Below the pieces are notes generated by a model. That model ran no database searches. It was not told the DNA's origin and saw only the letters and a program-made list of their open reading frames with translations. A program made the translations under genes and the position numbers. From contig JAEYXQ010000158.1 of the NCBI GenBank assembly GCA_023431205.1, positions 1 to 40,695 on the forward strand: a stretch of DNA of 40,695 nucleotides, given 5' to 3'. Shown here in pieces: positions 8,125-15,505 of this stretch. This stretch comes from Pseudomonadota bacterium. Its GTDB lineage: Bacteria; Pseudomonadota; Alphaproteobacteria; Rhizobiales; Devosiaceae. Each line of letters begins with the position of its first letter. The first letter of the stretch is position 1.

Positions 8125-9056
8125 TCGAAATCGACGCGATCACCAAGGCCTATGATGGCACCGTAGTGGTCGACCAGGTGAGCCTGACCATCCCCGCGCA
8201 CACCATCTGCGCGGTGGTGGGGACGTCGGGGTCGGGCAAGACCACGCTGATGCGGATGATCAACCGCCTCGTCGAGCCGACCTCGGGACAGATACGCATC
8301 GATGGCGAGGACGTGTCGAGCGTGCCCGCCTACCAGCTTCGGCGCCGGATCGGCTACGTGATCCAGGGGCACGGGCTGTTCCCGCACCGCACGGTGGGCC
8401 AGAACATCGCCACCGTGCCCAAGCTGCTCGGCTGGGAGCGGCAGAAGACGGCAGCCCGCGTCGACGAACTGCTGACCCTGTTCCAGCTCGACCCGGCGCA
8501 ATACCGGGACCGGCTGCCGCACCAACTCTCGGGTGGCCAGCAGCAGCGTGTCGGCGTCGCCCGCGCGCTGGCCGCCGAACCCAACATCCTGCTGATGGAC
8601 GAGCCTTTCGGTGCGCTCGATCCGGTGATCCGCGCCAAGGCGCAAGAGGACCTGCTCGCGATCCAGAAACGCTTCGGCACCACCATCGTGCTCGTCACCC
8701 ACGACATGGAAGAGGCCATCCACCTCGGCGACACCATCGCCGTGATGGACAAGGGCAAGCTGCTGCAGGCGGCTGAACCGGCCGAGATCATCGCGCGGCC
8801 GGCAACCCCTTTCGTCGAGGAACTGATCGGCACCGGAGACCGACCGTTCCGTTTGCTGGGACTGGCGCAACTTGCCGACCACCTGGAGACCGGCACCGCC
8901 GAAGGGGAGCCGCTGGAGGCGACGGTGTCCCTCCGCGATGCCTATGCCGAACTCTTGTGGTCCGGGCGCGCGGCGGCACCGGTGCGGCGGGACGGCGCCA
9001 TCGTGGGCAAGGTTTCGCTGGAGCAACTGGCCCGTCTGGCGGCGCGGCCGCAATGA
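8121..9056 (+). CDS. ABC transporter ATP-binding protein, YehX/OsmV (OpuCA/ProV) type
   Basis: A 311-residue cytoplasmic ATPase for the betaine-type importer. Walker A is GTSGSGKTT (residues 34-42). The signature is LSGGQQQRVGVARAL, Walker B ILLMDEPFGALD, and the switch histidine is in LVTHDMEEA. The post-core region, from about residue 240, is shorter than a full CBS pair (RDAYAELLWSG, VRRDGAIVGKVSLEQL). It looks like a remnant CBS-like regulatory tail. CBS domains in OpuA-type transporters sense ionic strength, so a reduced tail may mean weaker osmotic control. Both ends overlap neighbours by four bases. Confidence 0.87.
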   Translation: MIEIDAITKAYDGTVVVDQVSLTIPAHTICAVVGTSGSGKTTLMRMINRLVEPTSGQIRIDGEDVSSVPAYQLRRRIGYVIQGHGLFPHRTVGQNIATVPKLLGWERQKTAARVDELLTLFQLDPAQYRDRLPHQLSGGQQQRVGVARALAAEPNILLMDEPFGALDPVIRAKAQEDLLAIQKRFGTTIVLVTHDMEEAIHLGDTIAVMDKGKLLQAAEPAEIIARPATPFVEELIGTGDRPFRLLGLAQLADHLETGTAEGEPLEATVSLRDAYAELLWSGRAAAPVRRDGAIVGKVSLEQLARLAARPQ

Positions 9057-9805
9057 CGGTCGGCAACCTCATCCGCCTCGCGGCGCTGGTGATGCTGGTG
9101 GCCCTGCTGCTCACGCCCGGCTGGTTCGAGCCGTTCTTTGCCCGGTTTGTCCGGCCCAACCAGCCGGCGATCTATAACCAGGGCAATCTGCTCGACATCA
9201 CCCTCAGCCATCTCTGGATCGTCGCCGTGGCCATGGCCGGCGCGACAGTCGTGGCGGTAGGGTTCGCCATTCTCGTCACACGGCCGGTCGGGGCGGAATT
9301 CCTGCCGGTATCCCGCGCCATTGCAAATGTGGGGCAGACCTTTCCGCCGGTGGCGGTGCTGGCGCTGGCCGTGCCCGCGATGAACAGCTTCGGCACCGCG
9401 CCCACGCTGCTGGCGCTGTTCCTCTACGGCCTCTTGCCGATCTTCGAGAATTCCCTGACCGGCCTCGCCGGACTGCCGCCCGCAGTGACCGAAGCCGCGC
9501 GTGGCGCCGGGATGACCGGCACGCAGCGGCTGGTGCAGGTGGAACTGCCGCTGGCGCTGCCGGTGATCCTGGCTGGGGTGAGGCTCGCCACCGTGATTTC
9601 GCTGGCCACCGCCACCATCGGCTCGACCGTCGCCGCCCGCACGCTGGGCGAGGTGATCATTGCGGGCCTGCTCTCGGGCAACACCGCCTTCGTGCTGCAG
9701 GGCGGCCTCATTGTCGGCGTGCTCGCGGTGCTGATCTATGACGCGCTGGCGGCGCTGGAACGCTGGCTGATGCGGCGCACCGGGCAATTGGGCAGGGAGG
9801 CGTAG
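9053..9805 (+). CDS. ABC transporter permease, YehW/OsmW type
   Basis: A 250-residue inner-membrane permease with about six membrane segments and the cytoplasmic EAA loop EAARGAGMTGTQRLVQVELPL, near residues 144-164. Length matches YehW (about 243 residues). The segment VGQTFPPVAVLALAVPAM is typical of glycine-betaine-type permeases. ATG 9053 overlaps the ATPase stop. The next gene begins right after this stop, so transporter and hydantoinase are almost certainly co-expressed. This ties the importer to the degradation enzymes. Confidence 0.85.
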   Translation: MTVGNLIRLAALVMLVALLLTPGWFEPFFARFVRPNQPAIYNQGNLLDITLSHLWIVAVAMAGATVVAVGFAILVTRPVGAEFLPVSRAIANVGQTFPPVAVLALAVPAMNSFGTAPTLLALFLYGLLPIFENSLTGLAGLPPAVTEAARGAGMTGTQRLVQVELPLALPVILAGVRLATVISLATATIGSTVAARTLGEVIIAGLLSGNTAFVLQGGLIVGVLAVLIYDALAALERWLMRRTGQLGREA

Positions 9806-11164
9806 ATGTCCGACTTCGATCTGGTTCTCGCCGGCAGGGTGGTGCTGCCCGACCTTGTGGTCGAGAACGGCTATGTGGCGGTGCGCGACGGCAAGGTGGA
9901 GCATGTGGGCGAGGGCAGGGCGCCCTCGGCGCATGAGCGGCACGACCTCGGCGACGCGCTGATCCTGCCCGGCGCCATTGACGCGCAGGTGCATTCGCTG
10001 TCGCAGCGGGACCAGGAAGACTTCATCTGGTCGACCCGCTCGGCGGCCGCCGGTGGCGTCACCACCATCGTCGACATGCCCTATGACGAGGGCAATCTTG
10101 TTTGTTCGGCCGAGGCGGTGCGGCGCAAGGTGGAGCATGCCAGCCCGCAGGCGCGCGTGGACTTCGCGCTTTATGGCACCGTCAATCCCGAGGAGGGCGC
10201 CGCCCGCATCGCGGAGCAGGCGGAGGCGGGCGTTGCCGCCTTCAAGTTCTCGACCTTCGGCACCGACCCGGTCCGCTTCCCGCGCATCCCGCCGGCGCTG
10301 CTGGAAGAGTGCTTCGCTGCCGTGGCGAAGACCGGCCTCACCGCCGGCGTCCACAACGAGGACGACGAGATGGTCCGCGCCGCCATGGCCAAGGTCAAGG
10401 CTGCCGGGATCACCGATTATCGTGCCCATGCGCTGAGCCGTCCGCCGCTGACGGAACTGCTGGCTTCGCTGCAGATCTACGAGACCGGCGCCCAGACCGG
10501 CTGCCCGGCGCATGTGGTGCATTGCTCGCTCGGCCGCGGCTACGACATCGCCCGCAGCTACCGCGACCAGGGCTATGCCGCAACCATCGAGTGCTGCATC
10601 CACTACCTGACGCTCGACGAGGAAAATGACGTCCGCCGGCTCGGCGGCAAGGCCAAGATCAACCCGCCGATCCGCCCGCGTGCGGAGGTCGAGAAGCTCT
10701 GGGATCAGGTGCGTGCCGGAAATGTGACGCTGGTGTCGACCGACCATGTGAGCTGGTCGGAGGAGCGCAAGACCCATCCCGACATGCTCGCCAACGCCTC
10801 CGGCGTGCCGGGGCTCGAGGTCATGGTGCCGCTGTTCGTCAAGGGTGCGCTCGAGCGGGACATTCCGCTGACCTGGGCGGCGAGGCTGATGGCCGAGAAC
10901 CCGGCGCGGCATTTCCGTCTCGATCACGCCAAGGGGGCGCTGACGCCGGGGCGGGATGCCGACATCACCGTGCTGTTCCCGCGCCCGCAGGTCTATGATG
11001 CCGCGGCCAGCGGGCACAACGTGGTCGGCTGGTCGCCCTACAACGGCATGGAGCTGCCATGGACGGTCGGCCTGACCTATCTGCGCGGCCGCCAGGTCTT
11101 CGATGGGACCGATGTCGCAGAGCCGGGCACCGGAAGGTGGGTACGGCCGGAGGTGCGGGCGTGA
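9806..11164 (+). CDS. Hydantoinase/dihydroorotase-family amidohydrolase (hydantoin propionate hydrolase)
   Basis: A 452-residue cytoplasmic metal-dependent cyclic amidase. Visible metal ligands are Gln61-Val-His63 in place of the usual His-x-His, the carbamylated-lysine position Lys147 (AAFKFSTFG), His183 (GVHNEDDE), His239 (AHVVHCSLG) and Asp313 (STDHVSW). Gln at the first position is, as I recall, also found in some dihydroorotases. In this operon I infer that it opens hydantoin-5-propionate to N-carbamoyl-L-glutamate, the fourth step of ergothioneine breakdown. Allantoinase or dihydropyrimidinase are alternatives by family, but no purine or pyrimidine catabolic genes are nearby. The start immediately abuts the permease stop. 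Confidence 0.82.
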   Translation: MSDFDLVLAGRVVLPDLVVENGYVAVRDGKVEHVGEGRAPSAHERHDLGDALILPGAIDAQVHSLSQRDQEDFIWSTRSAAAGGVTTIVDMPYDEGNLVCSAEAVRRKVEHASPQARVDFALYGTVNPEEGAARIAEQAEAGVAAFKFSTFGTDPVRFPRIPPALLEECFAAVAKTGLTAGVHNEDDEMVRAAMAKVKAAGITDYRAHALSRPPLTELLASLQIYETGAQTGCPAHVVHCSLGRGYDIARSYRDQGYAATIECCIHYLTLDEENDVRRLGGKAKINPPIRPRAEVEKLWDQVRAGNVTLVSTDHVSWSEERKTHPDMLANASGVPGLEVMVPLFVKGALERDIPLTWAARLMAENPARHFRLDHAKGALTPGRDADITVLFPRPQVYDAAASGHNVVGWSPYNGMELPWTVGLTYLRGRQVFDGTDVAEPGTGRWVRPEVRA

Positions 11165-11181
11165 GCAAGATGTCTCGAGAT

Positions 11182-11322
11182 ACCCCCACCCTCATTCCCT
11201 CCCCACAAGGGGGAGGGAGGCGCAGGGGGATGGGTCAGAGTCTCTACCGGCAGGCTGATGAACACCGTTCCCGGTGCTCATCGTCTCCCTCCCCCTTGTG
11301 GGGAGGGATCAAGGGTGGGGGT
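11182..11322. repeat. 141-bp palindromic element with terminal inverted repeats
   Basis: The ends are ACCCCCACCCT and AGGGTGGGGGT, exact inverted copies. Inside each end is a CCCTCCCC-ACAAG-GGGGAGGG-type palindrome. The element lies between the hydantoinase and carbamoylase genes. Its right end supplies the GGGTGGGGGT that is the only plausible ribosome-binding sequence for ATG 11331. Confidence 0.82.
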
Positions 11323-11330
11323 TCTCCGGC

Positions 11331-12584
11331 ATGATCCCCAACTCCCCCATCCGCACGGACCGTATCGCGGACGACATTGATGCACTGGCGGCCATCACCG
11401 AGCCGGGGCGGCCGTGGACCCGGCGGGCGTTTACGCCGGTGTTCCTCGAAGGCCGGGCCTGGCTGACCGAAGCCATGCGCGCCGCCGGTGCGGTGGTGCA
11501 GACCGATCCGGCGGGGAACCTTGTTGCCACCATCCCCGGACAGCGCCCGGAACTCGGCACCATCATGATCGGCAGCCACTCCGATACTGTTCCGGATGGC
11601 GGCCGTTATGACGGCATCGCCGGAGTGGTGGCGGGACTGGAAGTCGCACGCGCTCTCAAGGACCAGGGCATCGTGCTCCAGCACAATCTGGAGGTGGTGG
11701 ATTTCCTTGCCGAGGAGGTGTCGATCTTCGGGGTTTCCTGCATCGGCAGCCGCGGCATGAGTGGCACCCGGCCGGAAGAGTGGCTGGAGCGCGAGAGCGG
11801 CGGGCGCTCGTTGCGGCAGGCCATTGCGGAGGTCGGCGGCTATGCCGACGCGCATGTGCGGCGGCCGGACGTCAAGGCGTTCCTTGAACTCCATATCGAG
11901 CAGGGCCCGGTGCTCGAGACCGACAAGCTCGACGTCGGCGTGGTGACGGCGATCGCCGGCATTACCCGCATCGAGATTATAGTCGAGGGTCGGGCGGACC
12001 ATGCCGGCACCACGCCGATGGGCGCGCGCCAGGATGCTCTGGCAACGGCGTCGTGGATCGTGCTCGGCATCGAGGAACTGGCCAAGGCGCTGGCCGCGGG
12101 CGAGGCCCATTTCGCCGCCACGGTCGGCGAGTTCGAGATGCAACCCAACGCGGCCAATGTGGTGCCCTCGCGAGTGCGCATGCTGGTCGATGCCCGGGCG
12201 GAACGGCGCGAAGACATGGAGCGGTTCCTCGAGGAACTGGAGCGCGGCGTCGCTTCTTTCGCAGAAAAGACCGGCGTCACGGTGCAGCCGCCGCGGGTGA
12301 TCTCCGACAACCAGCCGACGCCGTGCGACGCCGACGTGATCGAAGTGCTGGAGCGCGCCTGCGAGACCGTGGGCGTCACTCACCGCCGCATGGCGTCGGG
12401 TGCCGGACACGACACGGCCTGGATGACGCGGATCAGCAAGGCGGCGATGATCTTCGTGCCCTGCCGCGGCGGTCGCAGCCATGCACCGGACGAAGCGACG
12501 ACGCCGGAGGAGATCGCTGCCGGCACGGCCGTGTTGCTGGAGGCTGTGCTGATGCTCGACAAGGACCTGCAGAAGGACGACTGA
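11331..12584 (+). CDS. M20-family N-carbamoyl-L-amino-acid hydrolase (hydantoinase/carbamoylase)
   Basis: A 417-residue cytoplasmic di-metal amidohydrolase. Ligands are His83 (GSHSDTV), Asp94 (GGRYDGIAG), Glu128-Glu129 (LAEEVSIFG), His188 (LELHIEQGP) and His384 (GRSHAPDE). His360 (SGAGHDTAWM) and the dimer-lid motif RADHAGTTPMGAR also match the carbamoylase/allantoate amidohydrolase subgroup. ATG 11331 is chosen because the longer in-frame start at 11274 begins inside a repeat. I infer hydrolysis of N-carbamoyl-L-glutamate to glutamate, CO2 and ammonia, the last step of the pathway. Allantoate amidohydrolase or beta-ureidopropionase are family alternatives. The stop overlaps the next start (TGATG). 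Confidence 0.84.
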   Translation: MIPNSPIRTDRIADDIDALAAITEPGRPWTRRAFTPVFLEGRAWLTEAMRAAGAVVQTDPAGNLVATIPGQRPELGTIMIGSHSDTVPDGGRYDGIAGVVAGLEVARALKDQGIVLQHNLEVVDFLAEEVSIFGVSCIGSRGMSGTRPEEWLERESGGRSLRQAIAEVGGYADAHVRRPDVKAFLELHIEQGPVLETDKLDVGVVTAIAGITRIEIIVEGRADHAGTTPMGARQDALATASWIVLGIEELAKALAAGEAHFAATVGEFEMQPNAANVVPSRVRMLVDARAERREDMERFLEELERGVASFAEKTGVTVQPPRVISDNQPTPCDADVIEVLERACETVGVTHRRMASGAGHDTAWMTRISKAAMIFVPCRGGRSHAPDEATTPEEIAAGTAVLLEAVLMLDKDLQKDD

Positions 12585-13678
12585 TGGGACGCATTCTTAC
12601 CGAAAAGGATGTCGAGGCTGCGGTGCGGGGCGGTTCCGTCTATGCCGCCGGCGGTGGCGGCTGGGCCGACCATGGCCGTATGCTCGGCTATGCGGCGGTC
12701 AGCGTCGGCAAGCCGGAACTGGTGGACATCGACGAGCTCGACGGCAACGACTGGGTGGCGACGGCCGCCGCCATCGGCGCGCCGGCCTCCACCACGCCGT
12801 GGGAGATGCAGGGCGTCGACTACATCAAGGCGGTGCAACTGCTGCAGGATGCGCTTGGCGAGAAGCTCGCGGGCCTGATGATCGGGCAGAACGGCAAGTC
12901 CTCCACGCTCAACGGCTGGCTGCCGTCCGCCGTGCTCGGCACCAAGGTGGTGGACGCCGTCGGCGACATCCGTGCCCATCCAACGGGCGACATGGGCTCG
13001 ATCGGCATGGCGGGTTCCCCCGAGCCGATGATTCAGACGGCGGTGGGCGGCAACCGCGACGAGAACCGCTACATCGAGCTGGTGGTGAAAGGCGCAACCG
13101 CCAAAGTTTCGCCGGTGCTGCGGACCGCGGCGGATCAGTCGGGCGGCTTCATCGCCTCGTGCCGCAACCCGCTGCGTGCCAGCTATGTCAAGCGCAACGC
13201 CGCGCTGGGCGGCATCTCTCTCGCGCTGAAACTCGGTGAAGCGATGATCGCCGCCGAGGGCAGGGGTCCGGGTGCGGTGCTGGATGCGATCGTCAGGACC
13301 ACCGGCGGCAGCATCCTCGCCAAGGGCTATGTGACCGAGTTCGACCTCACCTACACCAAGGAAGCCTTCGACATCGGTCGCGTCGTGATCGGCGAGGGCG
13401 AAAATGCAACCACCCTGCACGTGATGAACGAGTACATGGCGGTGGAAGACGCCGGCGGCACCCGCATTGCCACCTTCCCGGACGTAATCACCACGCTCGA
13501 TGCGGCGGGGCAGGCCTTGTCGGTGGGCCAGCTCGGTCGCGGCGTCTACGTCTTCGTGTTGCACGTGCCCAAGACCATCATCCCGCTGTCATCGTCGGTG
13601 AAGGACCCGGCGGTTTACCCCTTCGTCGAGCAGCGGATGGGAATCGAGCTGGCGCGATATGCGCTTGCAGGGGAGTAA
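12584..13678 (+). CDS. DUF917 family protein, candidate thiohydantoin desulfurase
   Basis: A 364-residue cytoplasmic protein matching the DUF917 family. The N-terminal signature is GGSVYAAGGGGWADHGRML, then ELVDIDELDGNDWVATAAAIGAP, GDMGSIGMAGSPEP and a C-terminal VFVLHVPKTIIPLSSSVKDP. I recall that Pfam now names this family S-methyl thiohydantoin desulfurase. I also recall that the ergothioneine pathway has a new desulfurase type converting thiohydantoin propionate to hydantoin propionate with loss of sulfide. Placement between the carbamoylase (one-base overlap) and the urocanase-like gene fits that role exactly. The family alone would be of unknown function. The assignment rests on the operon and that recollection. 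Confidence 0.78.
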   Translation: MGRILTEKDVEAAVRGGSVYAAGGGGWADHGRMLGYAAVSVGKPELVDIDELDGNDWVATAAAIGAPASTTPWEMQGVDYIKAVQLLQDALGEKLAGLMIGQNGKSSTLNGWLPSAVLGTKVVDAVGDIRAHPTGDMGSIGMAGSPEPMIQTAVGGNRDENRYIELVVKGATAKVSPVLRTAADQSGGFIASCRNPLRASYVKRNAALGGISLALKLGEAMIAAEGRGPGAVLDAIVRTTGGSILAKGYVTEFDLTYTKEAFDIGRVVIGEGENATTLHVMNEYMAVEDAGGTRIATFPDVITTLDAAGQALSVGQLGRGVYVFVLHVPKTIIPLSSSVKDPAVYPFVEQRMGIELARYALAGE

Positions 13679-13684
13679 CCGCTC

Positions 13685-13825
13685 CTTCCCCTTCTCCCCT
13701 TGCGGGAGAAGGTGCCCGAAGGGCGGATGAGGGGTTGTATCCGCAAGCGCTGAATGCACCGAGAGAACCCCTCATCCGTCTCGCGCTGCGCGCGATCCAC
13801 CTTCTCCCACAAGGGGAGAAGGGAA
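13685..13825. repeat. Palindromic element (CTTCTCCCC / GGGGAGAAG arms)
   Basis: The left half (CTTCTCCCCTTGCGGGAGAA through GGATGAGGGGTT) recurs inverted in the right half (AACCCCTCATCC through TTCTCCCACAAGGGGAGAAG). It fills the gap between the DUF917 and hydratase genes. The right arm runs into the hydratase leader, whose Shine-Dalgarno is GAAAGGAC. It is a sister family to 11182-11322. Confidence 0.8.
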
Positions 13826-13841
13826 GAAAGGACAGACAAAA

Positions 13842-15503
13842 ATGCCCACACCCAACCCCCGCCATCCGAACTTCCCCATTCCCGGCGGACCGGAACTGCG
13901 CGCCAAGGGGTGGCGGCAGGAGGCGCTGCTGCGCCTCCTGGAAAACGTGCTCAGCGTCGGCGAGAACCCGGACGAGCTGGTGGTCTACGCCGCGCTCGGC
14001 AAGGCGGCGCGCAACTGGGCCAGCCACAAGGCGATCGTCGAGACCCTGATCCGCATGGACGAGGACCAGACGCTGCTCATCCAGTCAGGCAAGCCGATCG
14101 GGCTGCTGAAGACCCATGCCAGGGCGCCGCTGGTGATCATGGCCAACTGCAACATCGTCGGGCAGTGGGCAAGGGCCGAGGTGTTCTACGAGCTCGAAAA
14201 GAAGGGGCTGATCGTCTGGGGCGGGCTGACCGCCGGGGCCTGGCAGTACATCGGCTCGCAGGGGGTGATTCAGGGCACCTACGAAATCTTCATGCGCATT
14301 GCCGAGAACCGCTTCGGCGGCTCACTGGCGGGACGCTTCATCCTGACCGCCGGGCTTGGTGGCATGGGCGGTGCGCAGCCGCTGGCCGGGCGTATGGCGG
14401 GGGCGGCGATCCTCTGCATCGACATCGACCCGGAGCGGGCGCGCATGCGCCAGCAGGTCGGCTATCTGCAGGAGATCGCGCCGAACCTCGACGCGGCGCT
14501 TGCCCTGATCGATGCCGCTGTGAAGGAAAAGCGCGCCATATCGGTTGGTCTGGTCGGCAATGCCGCCGAGATTTACCCCGAGATCTACCGGCGCGGCATC
14601 GTGCCCGACATCGTCACCGACCAGACCTCCGCCCATGATCTCGTTTATGGCTATGTGCCCAAGGGCATGGCGCTCGACGAGGTGAAGCGCCTGCGGATCG
14701 AGGGGCAGGGGCAGTTGATGGCGGCAAGCCGTGCCTCGATCGTGGACCATGTGCGAGCCATGCTCGACTTCCAGGCGGCCGGTGCCGAGGTGTTCGACAA
14801 CGGCAACCTCATCCGCACCCAGGCAAAGCAGGGCGGGGTGGAGAACGCCTTCGACATCAAGATCTTCACCGAGGCCTATCTGAGGCCGCTCTTCGCCCGG
14901 GCCATCGGGCCCTTCCGCTGGATGGCACTGTCGGGCGACCCGGACGACATCCGCAAGATCGACGACCGGCTGCTGGAGATGTTTGCGGACAACCGCATCG
15001 TCACCAACTGGATTCGGCTGGCCCGCGAGCACATCCCCTTCGAAGGGCTGCCGGCGCGGATCGCCTGGCTCGGCCATGGCGAGCGCACGGCGCTGGCGCG
15101 GGCGGTGAACGCCATGGTGGCGGACGGGACGCTCGCGGGGCCGGTGGCGTTCAGCCGCGACCATCTGGATGCCGGCGCCATGGCGCACCCCAACATCATG
15201 ACCGAGCGGATGAAGGATGGCTCGGACGCGATCGCCGACTGGCCGCTGCTCGACGCCATGCTGCTCTGCTCGTCCATGGCCGACCTGGTGGTCGTCCATT
15301 CGGGGGGCGGCGGCTATGCCGGCTACATGACCTCGGCGGGGGTGACCGTGGTGGCCGATGGCACGGACGCAGCCGACGAGCGGCTCGGCCATGCCCTGAC
15401 CAACGATACCGCCCTTGGTGTCATGCGCTATGCCGATGCCGGCTACGAGGAGAGCCTGGAGACCATCGCAGCCAAGGACATCCCGTATATCCGGCTGGAC
15501 TGA
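13842..15503 (+). CDS. Urocanase-family hydratase, candidate thiourocanate hydratase
   Basis: A 553-residue NAD-dependent hydratase of urocanase length. Conserved segments include LVVYAALGKAARNW, LIQSGKPIGLLKTH, LTAGLGGMGGAQPLAGRMAG (NAD-binding), DQTSAHD, SRDHLDAG and MKDGSDAIADWPLLDAML. It departs from canonical urocanase at active-site-linked positions. RIAW has Ala408 where urocanase, as I recall, has a conserved cysteine (RICW). VHSGGGGYAG (His486-Ser487) replaces SLHHGGGVGMG. I infer hydration of thiourocanate to the thiohydantoin propionate. Plain urocanase is less likely because no hutI, hutG or genuine MIO histidase is present. ATG 13842 follows a good GAAAGGAC site. Confidence 0.82.
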   Translation: MPTPNPRHPNFPIPGGPELRAKGWRQEALLRLLENVLSVGENPDELVVYAALGKAARNWASHKAIVETLIRMDEDQTLLIQSGKPIGLLKTHARAPLVIMANCNIVGQWARAEVFYELEKKGLIVWGGLTAGAWQYIGSQGVIQGTYEIFMRIAENRFGGSLAGRFILTAGLGGMGGAQPLAGRMAGAAILCIDIDPERARMRQQVGYLQEIAPNLDAALALIDAAVKEKRAISVGLVGNAAEIYPEIYRRGIVPDIVTDQTSAHDLVYGYVPKGMALDEVKRLRIEGQGQLMAASRASIVDHVRAMLDFQAAGAEVFDNGNLIRTQAKQGGVENAFDIKIFTEAYLRPLFARAIGPFRWMALSGDPDDIRKIDDRLLEMFADNRIVTNWIRLAREHIPFEGLPARIAWLGHGERTALARAVNAMVADGTLAGPVAFSRDHLDAGAMAHPNIMTERMKDGSDAIADWPLLDAMLLCSSMADLVVVHSGGGGYAGYMTSAGVTVVADGTDAADERLGHALTNDTALGVMRYADAGYEESLETIAAKDIPYIRLD

Positions 15504-15505
15504 GT

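Noticed and set aside
5799..9805. Plain osmoprotectant transporter independent of its neighbours
   Set aside because: It lies inside the catabolic block, and the hydantoinase starts at the base after the last permease stop. Not fully excluded, so ligand binding is flagged as the test.
9806..12584. Allantoin or pyrimidine degradation (allantoinase plus allantoate amidohydrolase, or dihydropyrimidinase plus ureidopropionase)
   Set aside because: The family match is real, but neighbours are a lyase, a urocanase-like enzyme and DUF917, and no purine or pyrimidine catabolic gene is nearby.
4160..15503. Histidine utilisation (hut) operon from the HutH-like and HutU-like genes
   Set aside because: The lyase lacks the MIO triad, the hydratase deviates at catalytic positions, and hutI, hutG, hutF and hutC are absent. 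Desulfurase and carbamoylase genes are present instead.
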